Of a stretch of DNA of 64,000 nucleotides, positions 25,997-35,656 are shown one piece after another; position 1 is the stretch's first letter; every line of letters starts with the position of its first letter. The position numbers and the translations under genes were made by a program. Below the pieces are notes generated by a model, which was not told where the DNA came from, searched no databases, and saw nothing but the letters and a program-made list of their open reading frames with translations. This DNA comes from G963663315 sp965208975 (lineage in GTDB: Bacteria > Pseudomonadota > Gammaproteobacteria > Arenicellales > Poriferihabitantaceae): contig CBDBQH010000003.1 of assembly GCA_965208975.1 (NCBI GenBank), positions 868,001 to 932,000 of the forward strand, in the 5' to 3' direction.

Positions 25997-27982
25997 TTAT
26001 GTGCAGGTCTCTGGAATGAAAGCGGGAACAGGCCAGATCTCTTTGGCGAGTTCTGAAATATGTTTGCTCCGCATCTCGATTTTCTGCTCGTCCCAATCCG
26101 TTTCTTTTGCAATATCCTTATTCAACATCAGGACAGATTGTTCCGCAAATTCAGTTCTCTTTATTGTAAATCCCTTATTGCCCAATCTGCTGTTAAAAGA
26201 AGGGGTGACTAACGACAAGTTCCCTATGCTGTGTTTTAATCGGTTTCGGCGCACAATCTGACCAACGGCGCTTTCATCTTCCACAACTAAAAAATCAAAA
26301 TCTGCACGGAAAAAGTCATCGCTACCAGGCTCTACTCCATTTGTCAATGGCCAATACTCTCGCCATGACTGAGGCATTATATGTTCGACACTGAGTCCGT
26401 CAGGTAAGATTTTTGATTCTTGCAGTTTGCCGCGCATGCGTCTCTCGACATCAATCAGAAAAGCGTTAGTGCGCGCTGGCCCTAGCCGCGTGTATATTGG
26501 ACTTTGCAATAGTTTCTGGACAAATTCTTCGTCTTTTGGAAACCTTCGACTTTCTGCTGTTTGCTTTAATAAATACTTGTTTAGCTGGTCAAGTGACTAG
26601 CCATGTTTATCAAGGTGTTCAATAACAGAGAGAAAAAACTTGTTGTAGTTTTTTACCGTCAGATTGCAGACCGCTCGTCGCACAATGAACGACAACAGAG
26701 TTTCCAGGGCACTTTCTTTGTCGCTCATACCAAGTTTTTCAGTCTCCCATAGACGTAAAATCAATGGGTAAAAAGTTGTTACATCCCACGGTCTCAATCG
26801 ACGTGAAAACTTGGCCAATGTAGTATCCGATTCGCGCTCGACCAGTTCACGGTATATTGTTCCATAATGCGCCAGGTCCTTGATTTCAGCTTCTACGGTT
26901 GGATATCTGGAATTCAACTCTCCTCGCTTAGGGCGAAGGAATGCCTTGTATTCCGAGAACAGTTTTGACAGCGTCACCTCCCCAGCGATTTTCCCGGAAA
27001 TGAAGTGTGCCAGGAAAAATTCAATTCGTTGTTTTTTATAGCGACCTTGCTTGTCTAAGGTACCCCAAAAGTTATCTTCAAATGGTTTCCAGTGATTAGA
27101 AAATAGAATTTCAGCATCTTCCCGGGCCGCGTCAGCACGCTGAAAGATATTGTTTCGAACAAGGTCCGCAGCCAGCAATGGTTCGCCCCGTTCATTCAGG
27201 GTCTCAAAGATGACCTGGGCATCATCGCCTTCATCCAGGACAATTTCAACAATCTTGAACTCCTCAAGAAGCGATTGCCAAATTGCATCCAATTTTAGTT
27301 CCCGTGGAATACTACTCTCAGCATCAGAGGAGCCTTCAGTCCCAACTTCAGGCGCTTCCTCAAGGTCATCAAACAAGTCATCCGTTTCAACGGAATGTTT
27401 TATGTGGTCGTAAAAATAGCCATAAGCGCCCAACAGTTTCGGTATGTAACTATATGTATAAATTCGATCACGCCTTTTGTACCAGTAGTCGTGGTATTTC
27501 TTGTGCAGTTCGTCCCTGTTTTCCGACAAAACAATATTTTTAAACATTTCTCTGCTAGCTTCGGTGGGCCAGACTTTAAATATTTCTATGTCCGGGTCTT
27601 CCATGAGGTGTGGATCGCTGTTGAGAATATAGCGTTGGATATTTTCCGATGCACTTGAATGGCCAATCGCAATGGCGTAGTGGCGTGCCGCCGTCAAGAA
27701 AAGTTGAAATGTGGTTAATCGTTGTTGACCATCAACGACTTGGAACGATGGTACTTGTTTGACACTCGGGTTACCTCTGCTTTCCAGGACGACTGCACCC
27801 ATGAAATGGGAAAACCGCCGCTCCCTGCCACTAAGACGTTCAATCGCCTTTGTGCGGATATCCAGCCAAAATGGCTCCCATTGCTTGTCTTTGTTCCAAA
27901 CATAGTGCCGTTGGTAAATTGGAACGCAATAGCGGTTCCGATTTTGTAATAAAGTTCCAATTTCGATTGGGCCAGCTTTCAA
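25997..27982 (-). pseudogene. DUF262/DUF1524 (GmrSD-like) nuclease gene interrupted by one amber codon
   Basis: A 661-codon frame from TTG 27982 (GGAG 9 bases upstream) to 25997 is broken only by TAG at 26597-26599. The N-terminal DUF262 part (461 codons) has VPIYQRHYVWN near 18-28, QVVDGQQRLTTF near 81-92 and the FETLNERGEPL segment near 259-269. After the TAG the same frame continues SLDQLNKYLLKQ into the DUF1524 HNH part, with SVEHIMPQSW and HSIGNLSLVTPSFNSRLGNKG. GmrSD/BrxU-type enzymes restrict modified DNA using NTP. Loss of the HNH half should inactivate it, unless the stop is suppressed or is a base-call error. Confidence 0.85.
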
Positions 27983-28126
27983 TCTTTATCTCCTGTATGT
28001 TTCAGAATACTCAATTATTCAAGCACATTGAAATGCTATGGGGCTATTTTTACCCGTACCAAGTATAAGTTATTTTGATATGATACCCGCGTAGACTTAC
28101 CAATAGATACTATGTACCAACGGTGT

Positions 28127-29840
28127 CCCCAATCCCCTGATAAGGGAAGTGTTTGAGTGAGAAAGGTGAGAGGTATCAAGGGATTATATGGAAAAATAGG
28201 GTTTCTGAAAACTCACCTGTTGAGTGATATGAAAAAGCATCGAAAAGCGGGGAAGAACGGGAAGGGTCGCGCCAGGAAGATTCGGAAGGTTCGTCCTCCG
28301 AAGGTAACCTTTGAGTTCACGGATTTGGATTTGACGTCCTTTGGTGGGTCCTCCATACTGGCTCGAACTGCCCATCAGTTTGGTTTGTTTGATCTTCTGG
28401 ACGGAGCGGTTTCGGTAAAGGTTCGCAATCGGGGCGCTTCGGACCTGGAGACTCTGTGGTCCATCATCGCTTGTTTGGCGCGTGGTCATGGTTCGTTATC
28501 GGACCTGGATGGGTTGCGGTCAGACCGGGCGGCGAGTCTTCTTCTGGGCTTGCGTTGGGTTCCTGAGTCGCGCCGCGCGGGGGAATGGTTATCCCGGTTG
28601 GATATTACAGACATCCAGGGGCTGTGGCATGCAGCGGTGGCATTCGCGGGTCGGGTCGCGCCGTCCATCATTGCCCATGAGGTAGAAACGAAGGGATATG
28701 TTCCGATGTTCATGGATGCTACGGGGATTGAGGTAGACGGACACTTGTTTGAGCGGACGGGGAAGGACTACAACGGCAACCGGGGTTACTGGTTGCACGG
28801 GACGTTTGTAGGCGGCTTGTGGTCGGCGGGTCAGTTGCAACCGGGGGGTGGACGGGTGACGCAGAACTGGCGCAAGTTGCTGCATTGGACGGCGGGGATG
28901 CTGCCAAAGGATGCGCCGGTCTGGTTTCGGGCGGACCATGCGTATTATAAGGGCGCTCTGGTTCGTGAATGCGCGAAGCGGGGCTGGGACTATTCGATCA
29001 GCCTGACGAATGACCGCTGGAAAAGGCCGATACTGGAACAACTGGAAGGTCTTCCTGATTCGGAGTGGACGGATATGGGTATGGAGGAGGAAGCCATTTT
29101 TGCCACGCACCGTCCGAGTGGTTGGGAGCGGACGCAGGATTACGTAGTGGTTCGATGCCACAGTCAGAACGGCCAGACTCTTTTGGCGCCGCGTCATACG
29201 GTCATTCTGGTGTCTCGGAACGATCTGCCCCTGAAAGAGTTAGTACTTCGTCACCGGGGCAAGCAGGGTCAGGAGAACGCCTTCAAGGGTCCGTTGCGGG
29301 ACATGGACCTGCATCACCCACCGTGCCGGAGCTACCGCGCCAACCAGGCCTTCTACGCCCTGGGTCAGATTGCACAGGTTCTGCTGCGGGCGGTACAGTA
29401 CACGGCGTTACCGAAGAAGGCGCGTCGTCATGGCATCCGACCGATCATCCGTTACGTGATGCAAACGGCGGCGTATCTGGTTCACAAAGCCCGCCAACTG
29501 TGTGTGCGCTTTGCCAAGAACAACTTCCGGCTGGACTGGCTGTACCAGTCTATGGTCACACTGGAAGCCACAGACCTTTGTGCTTTCCGTTCCCGCTCTC
29601 CTCCTTAAAGTCGGGCTTCGCGGCCTGAATCCACCCTGGATCGACGAACACCGCCTGGCGGTGGGGGTTCACTTGCCTGCACCAGAAAATCTGGCGTTTC
29701 CAAGAGGGCGACAGTACGGCTCAAAGAAGATTTTGCACGTTGATTCGACCCGTCTGACGGCTGGAGACCCTGACCGGCTCACCCATAACACAACCACCCA
29801 TGTGAAAATCACTCACAAGGCATTTATCAGGGGATTGAGG
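28127..29840. mobile_element. IS1380-family insertion sequence
   Basis: About 1.7 kb. Imperfect inverted ends share CAATCCCCTGATAA: on the left at 28130-28143 and inverted on the right at 29824-29837, with weaker similarity continuing inward (TGAGTGA). They enclose one intact transposase gene. No matching 4-bp target duplication is visible with these borders, so the exact ends may be a few bases off or the flanks rearranged. About 230 bp separate the transposase stop and the right end, with no clear gene. Confidence 0.75.
28157..29608 (+). CDS. IS1380-family transposase
   Basis: 483 aa DDE transposase. A basic N-terminus (KHRKAGKNGKGRARKIRKV) precedes the DDE catalytic fold: MDATGIEVDG near 192-201 with the first Asp, GYWLHGTFVGGLWSAG near 217-232, WFRADHAYYKGALVRECAKRGWDY near 255-278 with the second Asp, and QENAFKG near 373 carrying the Glu. 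The length is normal for the family and the frame intact, so the element may still be mobile. It sits between the broken DUF262 gene and the haloacid dehalogenase gene. Confidence 0.88.
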   Translation: MRKVRGIKGLYGKIGFLKTHLLSDMKKHRKAGKNGKGRARKIRKVRPPKVTFEFTDLDLTSFGGSSILARTAHQFGLFDLLDGAVSVKVRNRGASDLETLWSIIACLARGHGSLSDLDGLRSDRAASLLLGLRWVPESRRAGEWLSRLDITDIQGLWHAAVAFAGRVAPSIIAHEVETKGYVPMFMDATGIEVDGHLFERTGKDYNGNRGYWLHGTFVGGLWSAGQLQPGGGRVTQNWRKLLHWTAGMLPKDAPVWFRADHAYYKGALVRECAKRGWDYSISLTNDRWKRPILEQLEGLPDSEWTDMGMEEEAIFATHRPSGWERTQDYVVVRCHSQNGQTLLAPRHTVILVSRNDLPLKELVLRHRGKQGQENAFKGPLRDMDLHHPPCRSYRANQAFYALGQIAQVLLRAVQYTALPKKARRHGIRPIIRYVMQTAAYLVHKARQLCVRFAKNNFRLDWLYQSMVTLEATDLCAFRSRSPP

Positions 29841-30074
29841 GCCTTGATCCGTTCGAGCGATACAGACGCAGGCACGTCATTCGGGTCCTGGAGAACAAGT
29901 TGCCCGGAAAAGGCTCTTTGGGCTGAACCCGTTCGGCTGGATTGATTTGCTCGGCGGCTTCAAGTCTTGCCGGAGATAGATGATACCATGTTCAGGCGGA
30001 TTTCAGTTATCGAGGATACTCGCACGTTGCAAACAACTGGCTGTTCCATTACCGTTGCAAACTGGAGACAATCC
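29841..30074. other. Spacer between IS element and dehalogenase gene
   Basis: No gene or RNA recognised. Open frames here, including the upstream extension of the next gene, lack family similarity or ribosome sites. Confidence 0.5.
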
Positions 30075-30824
30075 ATGAATTCACGAAAAATCGACCAATA
30101 CGAAGCGCTGACTTTCGACTGTTATGGAACCCTGATTGACTGGGAAACCGGCATCTGGGATGCCCTTCAGCCGCTCCTGATGGACAATGGCGTCGGGCAC
30201 ATTGATCGCAGCGCCGGACTCGGGGCCTTTGCTGACATCGAGAAGGCGCTTGAGCGGGAGGCGCCGGACAGGCGCTATTGCGATATGTTGAGGATCACTC
30301 ACCAGCGAATTGCTGAGCGGTTCGGCCTGCGCTCAACGGCTGTACTGGATCAGGCATTCGCAGACGCGATTGCCCATTGGCCAGCCTTCGCTGACAGCGC
30401 GGACGCATTGCGCCGGCTCAAGCGGCGCTACCGGCTGGTGATTCTGTCCAACGTGGACCGGGTTGGATTCGCCGCATCCAAGCGCAAGCTCGGAGTCGAA
30501 TTCGATGCCGTCTATACCGCCCAGGATATTGGCAGCTACAAGCCGGAGCCACGTAATTTTGAATATATGCTGAGTCGGCTTGACGCTGACTTCGGCATCC
30601 GCAGGGAGGGCGTTCTCCACACTGCCCAAAGCCTGTTTCACGACCACCGGCAGGCGCGGGCTTTCGGACTCGCCAACGCCTGGATCGACCGGCAGCGCTT
30701 GCAGGAAAAAGGGGATTGGGGAGCCACGGCCCGGATGGAAACCTGGCCGGATTACGATTTTTATTTCAACACGCTGGCTGAGATGGCGGACGATATGGAC
30801 AGGAGACACAATTCAGATGCGTGA
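30075..30824 (+). CDS. HAD-family hydrolase, haloacid dehalogenase type II
   Basis: 249 aa from ATG 30075 (MNSRKIDQYEALTFDCYGT), with GGAGA upstream; the longer frame from 29967 is not supported. Motif I FDCYGTLIDW has the nucleophile Asp near 15, motif II VILSNVDRVGF has Ser near 119, and the IGSYKPEPRNFEYML segment near 151-165 carries the motif III Lys. The family hydrolyses carbon-halogen bonds of 2-haloacids, but many members act on phosphate esters; the motif I spacing fits the dehalogenase branch. It is followed by a copy of the CGTAGGGGAGGGTC dispersed repeat at 30834-30867. Confidence 0.83.
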   Translation: MNSRKIDQYEALTFDCYGTLIDWETGIWDALQPLLMDNGVGHIDRSAGLGAFADIEKALEREAPDRRYCDMLRITHQRIAERFGLRSTAVLDQAFADAIAHWPAFADSADALRRLKRRYRLVILSNVDRVGFAASKRKLGVEFDAVYTAQDIGSYKPEPRNFEYMLSRLDADFGIRREGVLHTAQSLFHDHRQARAFGLANAWIDRQRLQEKGDWGATARMETWPDYDFYFNTLAEMADDMDRRHNSDA

Positions 30825-30930
30825 TTAATGTCATCGTAGGGGAGGGTCTCCGTGCCCTCCCGCAACCGATGAGGTGTTTTATGATTGACCAACCCTGGAG
30901 CTATTTCTTAGCCTTCCAGCACCTTGGTCA

Positions 30931-31017
30931 TGGTACCCGGGGCCGGACTTGAACCGGCACGATGTCGCCATCGAGGGATTTTAAGTCCCTTGCGTCTACC
31001 AATTCCGCCACCCGGGC
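30931..31017 (-). tRNA. leuZ: tRNA-Leu (TAA)
   Basis: 87 nt with encoded CCA. Acceptor GCCCGGG pairs with CCCGGGT, anticodon loop CTTAAAA (anticodon TAA), a long variable arm as in class II tRNAs, and T-loop GGTTCAAGTCC. Third in a Gly-Cys-Leu tRNA cluster downstream of pgsA, as in E. coli glyW-cysT-leuZ. Confidence 0.95.
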
Positions 31018-31039
31018 AAACAGTACCGAAATCACAGGC

Positions 31040-31113
31040 TGGAGGCTGAGCCCGGAATCGAACCGAGGTCAACGGCTTTGCAGGCCGCTGCATAACCACT
31101 CTGCCACTCAGCC
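31040..31113 (-). tRNA. cysT: tRNA-Cys (GCA)
   Basis: 74 nt with encoded CCA. Acceptor GGCTGAG pairs with CTCAGCC, anticodon loop CTGCAAA (anticodon GCA), and T-arm GGTTCGATTCC. Middle gene of the tRNA cluster. Confidence 0.95.
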
Positions 31114-31226
31114 CCTTAGATCTTTTGTCCATGGCCTCTGGTGCAAGTGTGCCATAGTGTGCCATATCGCTGACCCCGAAAACCAGGAACCCTGGCGCCG
31201 ACAATACACGCAGGGGCGCAAAATAC

Positions 31227-31302
<76 letters not shown>

Positions 31303-31425
31303 TTACAAATTTTCGGGGATGTTGATTCTAGCCGAGCATCGGATAGTGTCAATAGCAATTAAGCCCAACATGGCAATTAAGCCAAGGCCCGGTCTGATTT
31401 CAGCCAATACCGGGTTGATTATCCG

Positions 31426-32010
31426 TCAACTGCCGTTTTTTTCCAACAAATACGGCATCGCCGCCTTCAGGTAGGTCCACACCGACCACAGGGTCAGAAT
31501 CGCGGCAACATAAAAAACGATCTCGCCGACACGGAACGCGGGGATTTCCAGTATCGGTTCGGCGTACAGCATCAGGGGAATGGAAACCATCTGGAATACC
31601 GTTTTCACCTTTCCCGGAACTCCAACCGAAACCACGCCGCGCTCACCGAGTTCCGCCATCCACTCCCGCAGCGCGGAGATGACGATTTCGCGGCCTATGA
31701 TGACACACACGGAGACGGAAAATAACAGTGGATGGAGTACGCGCTCCAACACGTCCAGGTCAGAAACCAGGAGCACCAGCGCGCTGGAAACAATCAGCTT
31801 GTCCGCCACCGGATCGAGAAAAGCGCCCAGCGCCGACGTTGCATTCATCTTCCTGGCGAGAAACCCGTCCAGCCAGTCGGTTATGGCGGCGGTGACAAAA
31901 ACCCCGGTCACCAGTATGGAGCGAATCTCCAGCTCCCAGAAGTACAACACCACCAGTACCGGAATCAGGGCGATGCGGAACAGCGTCAGCAGATTGGGAA
32001 TGTTCAGCAT
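31426..32010 (-). CDS. pgsA: CDP-diacylglycerol--glycerol-3-phosphate 3-phosphatidyltransferase
   Basis: 194 aa inner-membrane enzyme making phosphatidylglycerol phosphate, the committed step to PG and cardiolipin. The CDP-alcohol phosphotransferase signature is complete: DWLDGFLARKMNATSALGAF then LDPVADK near 45-70 (D-G-A-R-G-D-D spacing). Four or more membrane helices are visible. It lies 13 bp after uvrC in the same direction, the conserved uvrC-pgsA pair. Confidence 0.95.
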   Translation of the reverse strand: MLNIPNLLTLFRIALIPVLVVLYFWELEIRSILVTGVFVTAAITDWLDGFLARKMNATSALGAFLDPVADKLIVSSALVLLVSDLDVLERVLHPLLFSVSVCVIIGREIVISALREWMAELGERGVVSVGVPGKVKTVFQMVSIPLMLYAEPILEIPAFRVGEIVFYVAAILTLWSVWTYLKAAMPYLLEKNGS

Positions 32011-32023
32011 GACAATAAAGTAC

Positions 32024-33850
32024 TCACCGATTCAACTCGTTGAAAATCCGTTGCGCCAGATTGCGGCTGATGCCAGGGACTTTCGCAAGTTCCTCGACTC
32101 CGGAGCGCTTGATTTCCCGGGTCCCTCCGAAATGCCGCAACAGATTGCGCCGGCGCTTGTCTCCCACTCCGGCAATCTGTTCCAGGGCAGAGCGGTTCCT
32201 GGCGCGTCCGCGGCGCAGACGATGTCCGGTTATCGCGAACCGATGCGCTTCGTCACGAATCCGTTGCACCAGATGAGAAACCGGGGAAGTCCCCGCCGGC
32301 TGGAGCGGAGCAGCCGCGCCGGACAGATGGAATTGTTCTTGCCCGGCCTTGCGCTCCGGCCCTTTGGACACCCCCATCAGCGTGACCGCATCCAGCATCT
32401 GTAATTCCTCAAGGACCTTTCTCGCCACACCCAGCTGCCCTTTGCCGCCATCAATAATCACCAGATCAGGAGCCAGGCCATCGTTTTTGAGCATCTTTTT
32501 ATAACGCCGGGTCAAGACCTGTTCCATCGCGGCATAATCATCGCCGGGTTCGATACCGGATATATTGTACCGCCGATAGTCGGACTTTACGGCGCCGTTT
32601 TGATCAAATACCACACAGGCGCCGACGGTTCTCTCTCCCATGGTATGACTGATATCAAAACACTCAATGCGGGTGGGCGTTTCGTCCAGCGACAGGTAAT
32701 CCCCCAGCGCGGTGAATTGACTGCTGATCTGGCTGCGCTGGTTCAGGTAACGTCCCAGATGATCCGCCGCATTCAACCGCGCCGACTCAATCCATCTGGC
32801 ACGATAAGAACGGCAATGCTGCCTGATTTCGACTTTCCTTTTGTTTTCAATGGACAAGACCTGCTGCAGGGACGCGCGGCTGTCAATCGCTTCGCTCAAC
32901 AGAATCTCCTTGGGCATTGCCGAGCCGAAATAATGTTGCGCCAGAAAGACCTCCAGCAATGCGGACGGGGATTGATCCAGCGCGTTGGGTTGCAGGTGAA
33001 ACCGGATGCCCAGATTTCGTCCCCGGCGAATGGAGGTGACGCCAAAGCAGACCATGCCGGAACGGGCCGCCACGGCGACCACATCCGCATCCCGGGCATC
33101 CGATGAAATATATTGTTTCTCGCGGACCCTTTGCAACAAGGCGATACGATCACGATAAATCGCCGCGTTTTCATAATCGAGATGATCGGACGCCTGTTCC
33201 ATCATCGCAGCCAATTCATCCATCAGGCGGCTGTCTTCGCCGGCCAGCATGGCCTTGGCCTGACGGATGTCTTCCCGGTAATCATCGGCGCTGATCCGGT
33301 TTGTACACGGTGCGCTGCATCGTTTGATCTGGTATTGCAGGCAGGGTCTCGAGCGGTTCTTGAAGAAAGTATCATCACATTGACGCAAGCGGAAGATTTT
33401 CTGCAACTGCGCCAGCATTTCCCGAACCGCGGCAGAATTGGGATAAGGCCCATAATACCGCCCCGACAAGGTCCGGGAGCCGCGATAGAACGTAAATCTG
33501 GGGAAGGTATCCTGCTCGGTCAACCGGATGTAGGGGAAACTTTTGCCATCCCGCAAGGTGATATTGTAATGGGGGCGCCGATCCTTGATGAGATTGTATT
33601 CAAGCAACAGCGCCTCGCTTTCCGTGTGCGTCTGCTGGGTTTCGGCATGAGCGATTTTTGAAACCATCAGGCGCGTTTTCGGCGAAAGGGAGGCCGGGCG
33701 GAAGTAGCTCCGGAGGCGTTTTTTCAGGTTTTTGGCTTTCCCGACATACAGTGTGCCGCCCTGTTCATCCATAAAGATATAGACCCCTGGCCGCTCTGAA
33801 ACGCTTGCCAGAAACTGGCGCTCGTCAAAACAGGGCTTGTTATCGCTCAT
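32024..33850 (-). CDS. uvrC: Excinuclease ABC subunit C
   Basis: 608 aa, full length. N-terminal GIY-YIG nuclease (GVYIFMDEQGGTLYVGKA near 22-39) makes the 3' incision. A cysteine-bearing RPCLQYQIKRCSAPC segment lies near 160-174, the UVR motif near 200-235, an RNase H-like 5' nuclease half with CFDISHTMGERTVGACVVF near 399-417 and DLVIIDGGKGQL near 454-465, then tandem helix-hairpin-helix at the C-terminus. Nucleotide excision repair with UvrAB. It is upstream of pgsA and divergent from efp. Confidence 0.96.
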   Translation of the reverse strand: MSDNKPCFDERQFLASVSERPGVYIFMDEQGGTLYVGKAKNLKKRLRSYFRPASLSPKTRLMVSKIAHAETQQTHTESEALLLEYNLIKDRRPHYNITLRDGKSFPYIRLTEQDTFPRFTFYRGSRTLSGRYYGPYPNSAAVREMLAQLQKIFRLRQCDDTFFKNRSRPCLQYQIKRCSAPCTNRISADDYREDIRQAKAMLAGEDSRLMDELAAMMEQASDHLDYENAAIYRDRIALLQRVREKQYISSDARDADVVAVAARSGMVCFGVTSIRRGRNLGIRFHLQPNALDQSPSALLEVFLAQHYFGSAMPKEILLSEAIDSRASLQQVLSIENKRKVEIRQHCRSYRARWIESARLNAADHLGRYLNQRSQISSQFTALGDYLSLDETPTRIECFDISHTMGERTVGACVVFDQNGAVKSDYRRYNISGIEPGDDYAAMEQVLTRRYKKMLKNDGLAPDLVIIDGGKGQLGVARKVLEELQMLDAVTLMGVSKGPERKAGQEQFHLSGAAAPLQPAGTSPVSHLVQRIRDEAHRFAITGHRLRRGRARNRSALEQIAGVGDKRRRNLLRHFGGTREIKRSGVEELAKVPGISRNLAQRIFNELNR

Positions 33851-33941
33851 GATTGTCTGGCGCCGGCCTATTGATATTTCCTGCCGCGAATGGATATAAT
33901 CCCGAACCGTTCATCCACCCGGTATCAGGAAACCCGTTCCA

Positions 33942-34502
33942 GTGAAAATCCCGGCCTTCGAAGCCCGCATCGGCAATCTGATGGAGTATCAGGGCAAACT
34001 GTGGCGAATACTGAAGAAAAACCATGTCAAGCCGGGCAAGGGCGGCGCATTTGTGCAACTGGAGATGAAGTGTATATCAGATGGTATCAAACTCAACGAA
34101 CGATTTCGCTCGGAAGATAAAATGGAGAAGGCGTATGTCGAACCCCGGCAAATGCAGTATCTTTATCTGGATGGTGAGGATTATGTCTTCATGGACAACG
34201 ATAATTACGAGCAGGTCACTTTAAGCGCCGAAGAACTCGAAACCCAGATCCCGTTTTTATTGCAGGGCGCCGATGTCCGGATCAATTTTCACAACGAGAC
34301 CCCGATCGGGATTGAATTGGCCGCGGCCGTCGTGCTGGAGGTGGTTGATACCGAGGGTGTGGTAAAGGGGCAGACCGCTTCCGGCAGTGGGAAACCTGCC
34401 GTCCTGGAAACCGGGCACAAGGTCAGCGTTCCGACTTTTGTCACCGTTGGTGAAAAAGTGAAAATCAACACCGACACCGGCGAATACATGGAACGAGCCT
34501 GA
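33942..34502 (+). CDS. efp: Elongation factor P
   Basis: 186 aa from GTG 33942. Three OB-like beta domains; the KPGKGGAF loop near 31-38 carries the lysine that is beta-lysylated in many bacteria. EF-P relieves ribosome stalling at polyproline stretches, relevant to the proline-rich linkers of the two surface proteins here. By eye it is closer to alphaproteobacterial EF-P (ISDGIKLNERFRSED, VVKGQTASGSGKPA) than to E. coli EF-P. Divergent from uvrC. Confidence 0.94.
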   Translation: MKIPAFEARIGNLMEYQGKLWRILKKNHVKPGKGGAFVQLEMKCISDGIKLNERFRSEDKMEKAYVEPRQMQYLYLDGEDYVFMDNDNYEQVTLSAEELETQIPFLLQGADVRINFHNETPIGIELAAAVVLEVVDTEGVVKGQTASGSGKPAVLETGHKVSVPTFVTVGEKVKINTDTGEYMERA

Positions 34503-34566
34503 TGCAGTGTCGGACAATAGTCACCCTTTTAATGTATAATTGCTAAGGAACAGACGGGAACCGAAC

Positions 34567-34815
34567 ATGACAGTAGCGATTGACACGTTGGCGACCATGC
34601 GGAAGCTGGAAAAGGCCGGGTTCAAGACCGAGCAGGCGGAAGCCGTGGCCGAGGCTGTAGCGCACCAGGGGGAAGACCTGGCGACAAAGGCCGACATTGC
34701 CGGGTTGCGCTGGACATTCGGGATTATCGCCGGATTTTTGTTTACCTTGAATTTGGTGGTCTTGGGTTTTGTGTTCGCTGTCTGGCGCGATGTGGCCAGT
34801 CTGGTAGCGGGCTGA
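34567..34815 (+). CDS. DUF1640-like small coiled-coil membrane protein
   Basis: 82 aa from ATG 34567 (MTVAIDTLATMRKLEKAGF). The start resembles DUF1640 proteins (a short helix, then GFKTEQAEAVAEAV). A helical stretch with DLATKADIAGLR and one C-terminal membrane segment (FGIIAGFLFTLNLVVLGFVFAV) follow. Such proteins are bacterial relatives of the mitochondrial MCUR1/CCDC90 coiled-coil family; function unknown. A TATAAT box at 34535-34540 and TAAGGA just upstream of the start are visible. Confidence 0.72.
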   Translation: MTVAIDTLATMRKLEKAGFKTEQAEAVAEAVAHQGEDLATKADIAGLRWTFGIIAGFLFTLNLVVLGFVFAVWRDVASLVAG

Positions 34816-34944
34816 CTCGGTAGAATCATTCCCCCCTTGAGGGGGAATCACATTCCGCAAAGCGGATGTGATGGGGGGTATTCCCGCAAAGCGGGAATCC
34901 AACAGAAAGAACACGAACTGAACGAGCACAAGCAGGAACAAGAC

Positions 34945-35406
<462 letters not shown>

Positions 35407-35656
35407 TTCTTCCCGCCCGGCAACTTCTGGTCCGCCTGATTCCCCATCCGTCATTCCCGCTTGCGCGGGAATGACGAGGTTTTGGGGCCGTAAAATCATT
35501 CCCCCCTTGAGGGGGAATCACATCGCGCGAAGCGGGTGTGATGGGGGGACATTCCCGCCAAAGGCGGGAATCCACAACCGGCGACCGACTGATTCTCCCG
35601 ACCTGCCGCCGTCAACCCGCGTCTCCAGCCGTCATCGTAGGGGCAATCCCTGGTGG

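Noticed and set aside
26597..26599. Pyrrolysine insertion at the amber codon
   Set aside because: The corrinoid operon made this tempting, but no pylTSBCD genes, no MttB with an in-frame amber codon and no reason for pyrrolysine in a DUF262 protein are visible.
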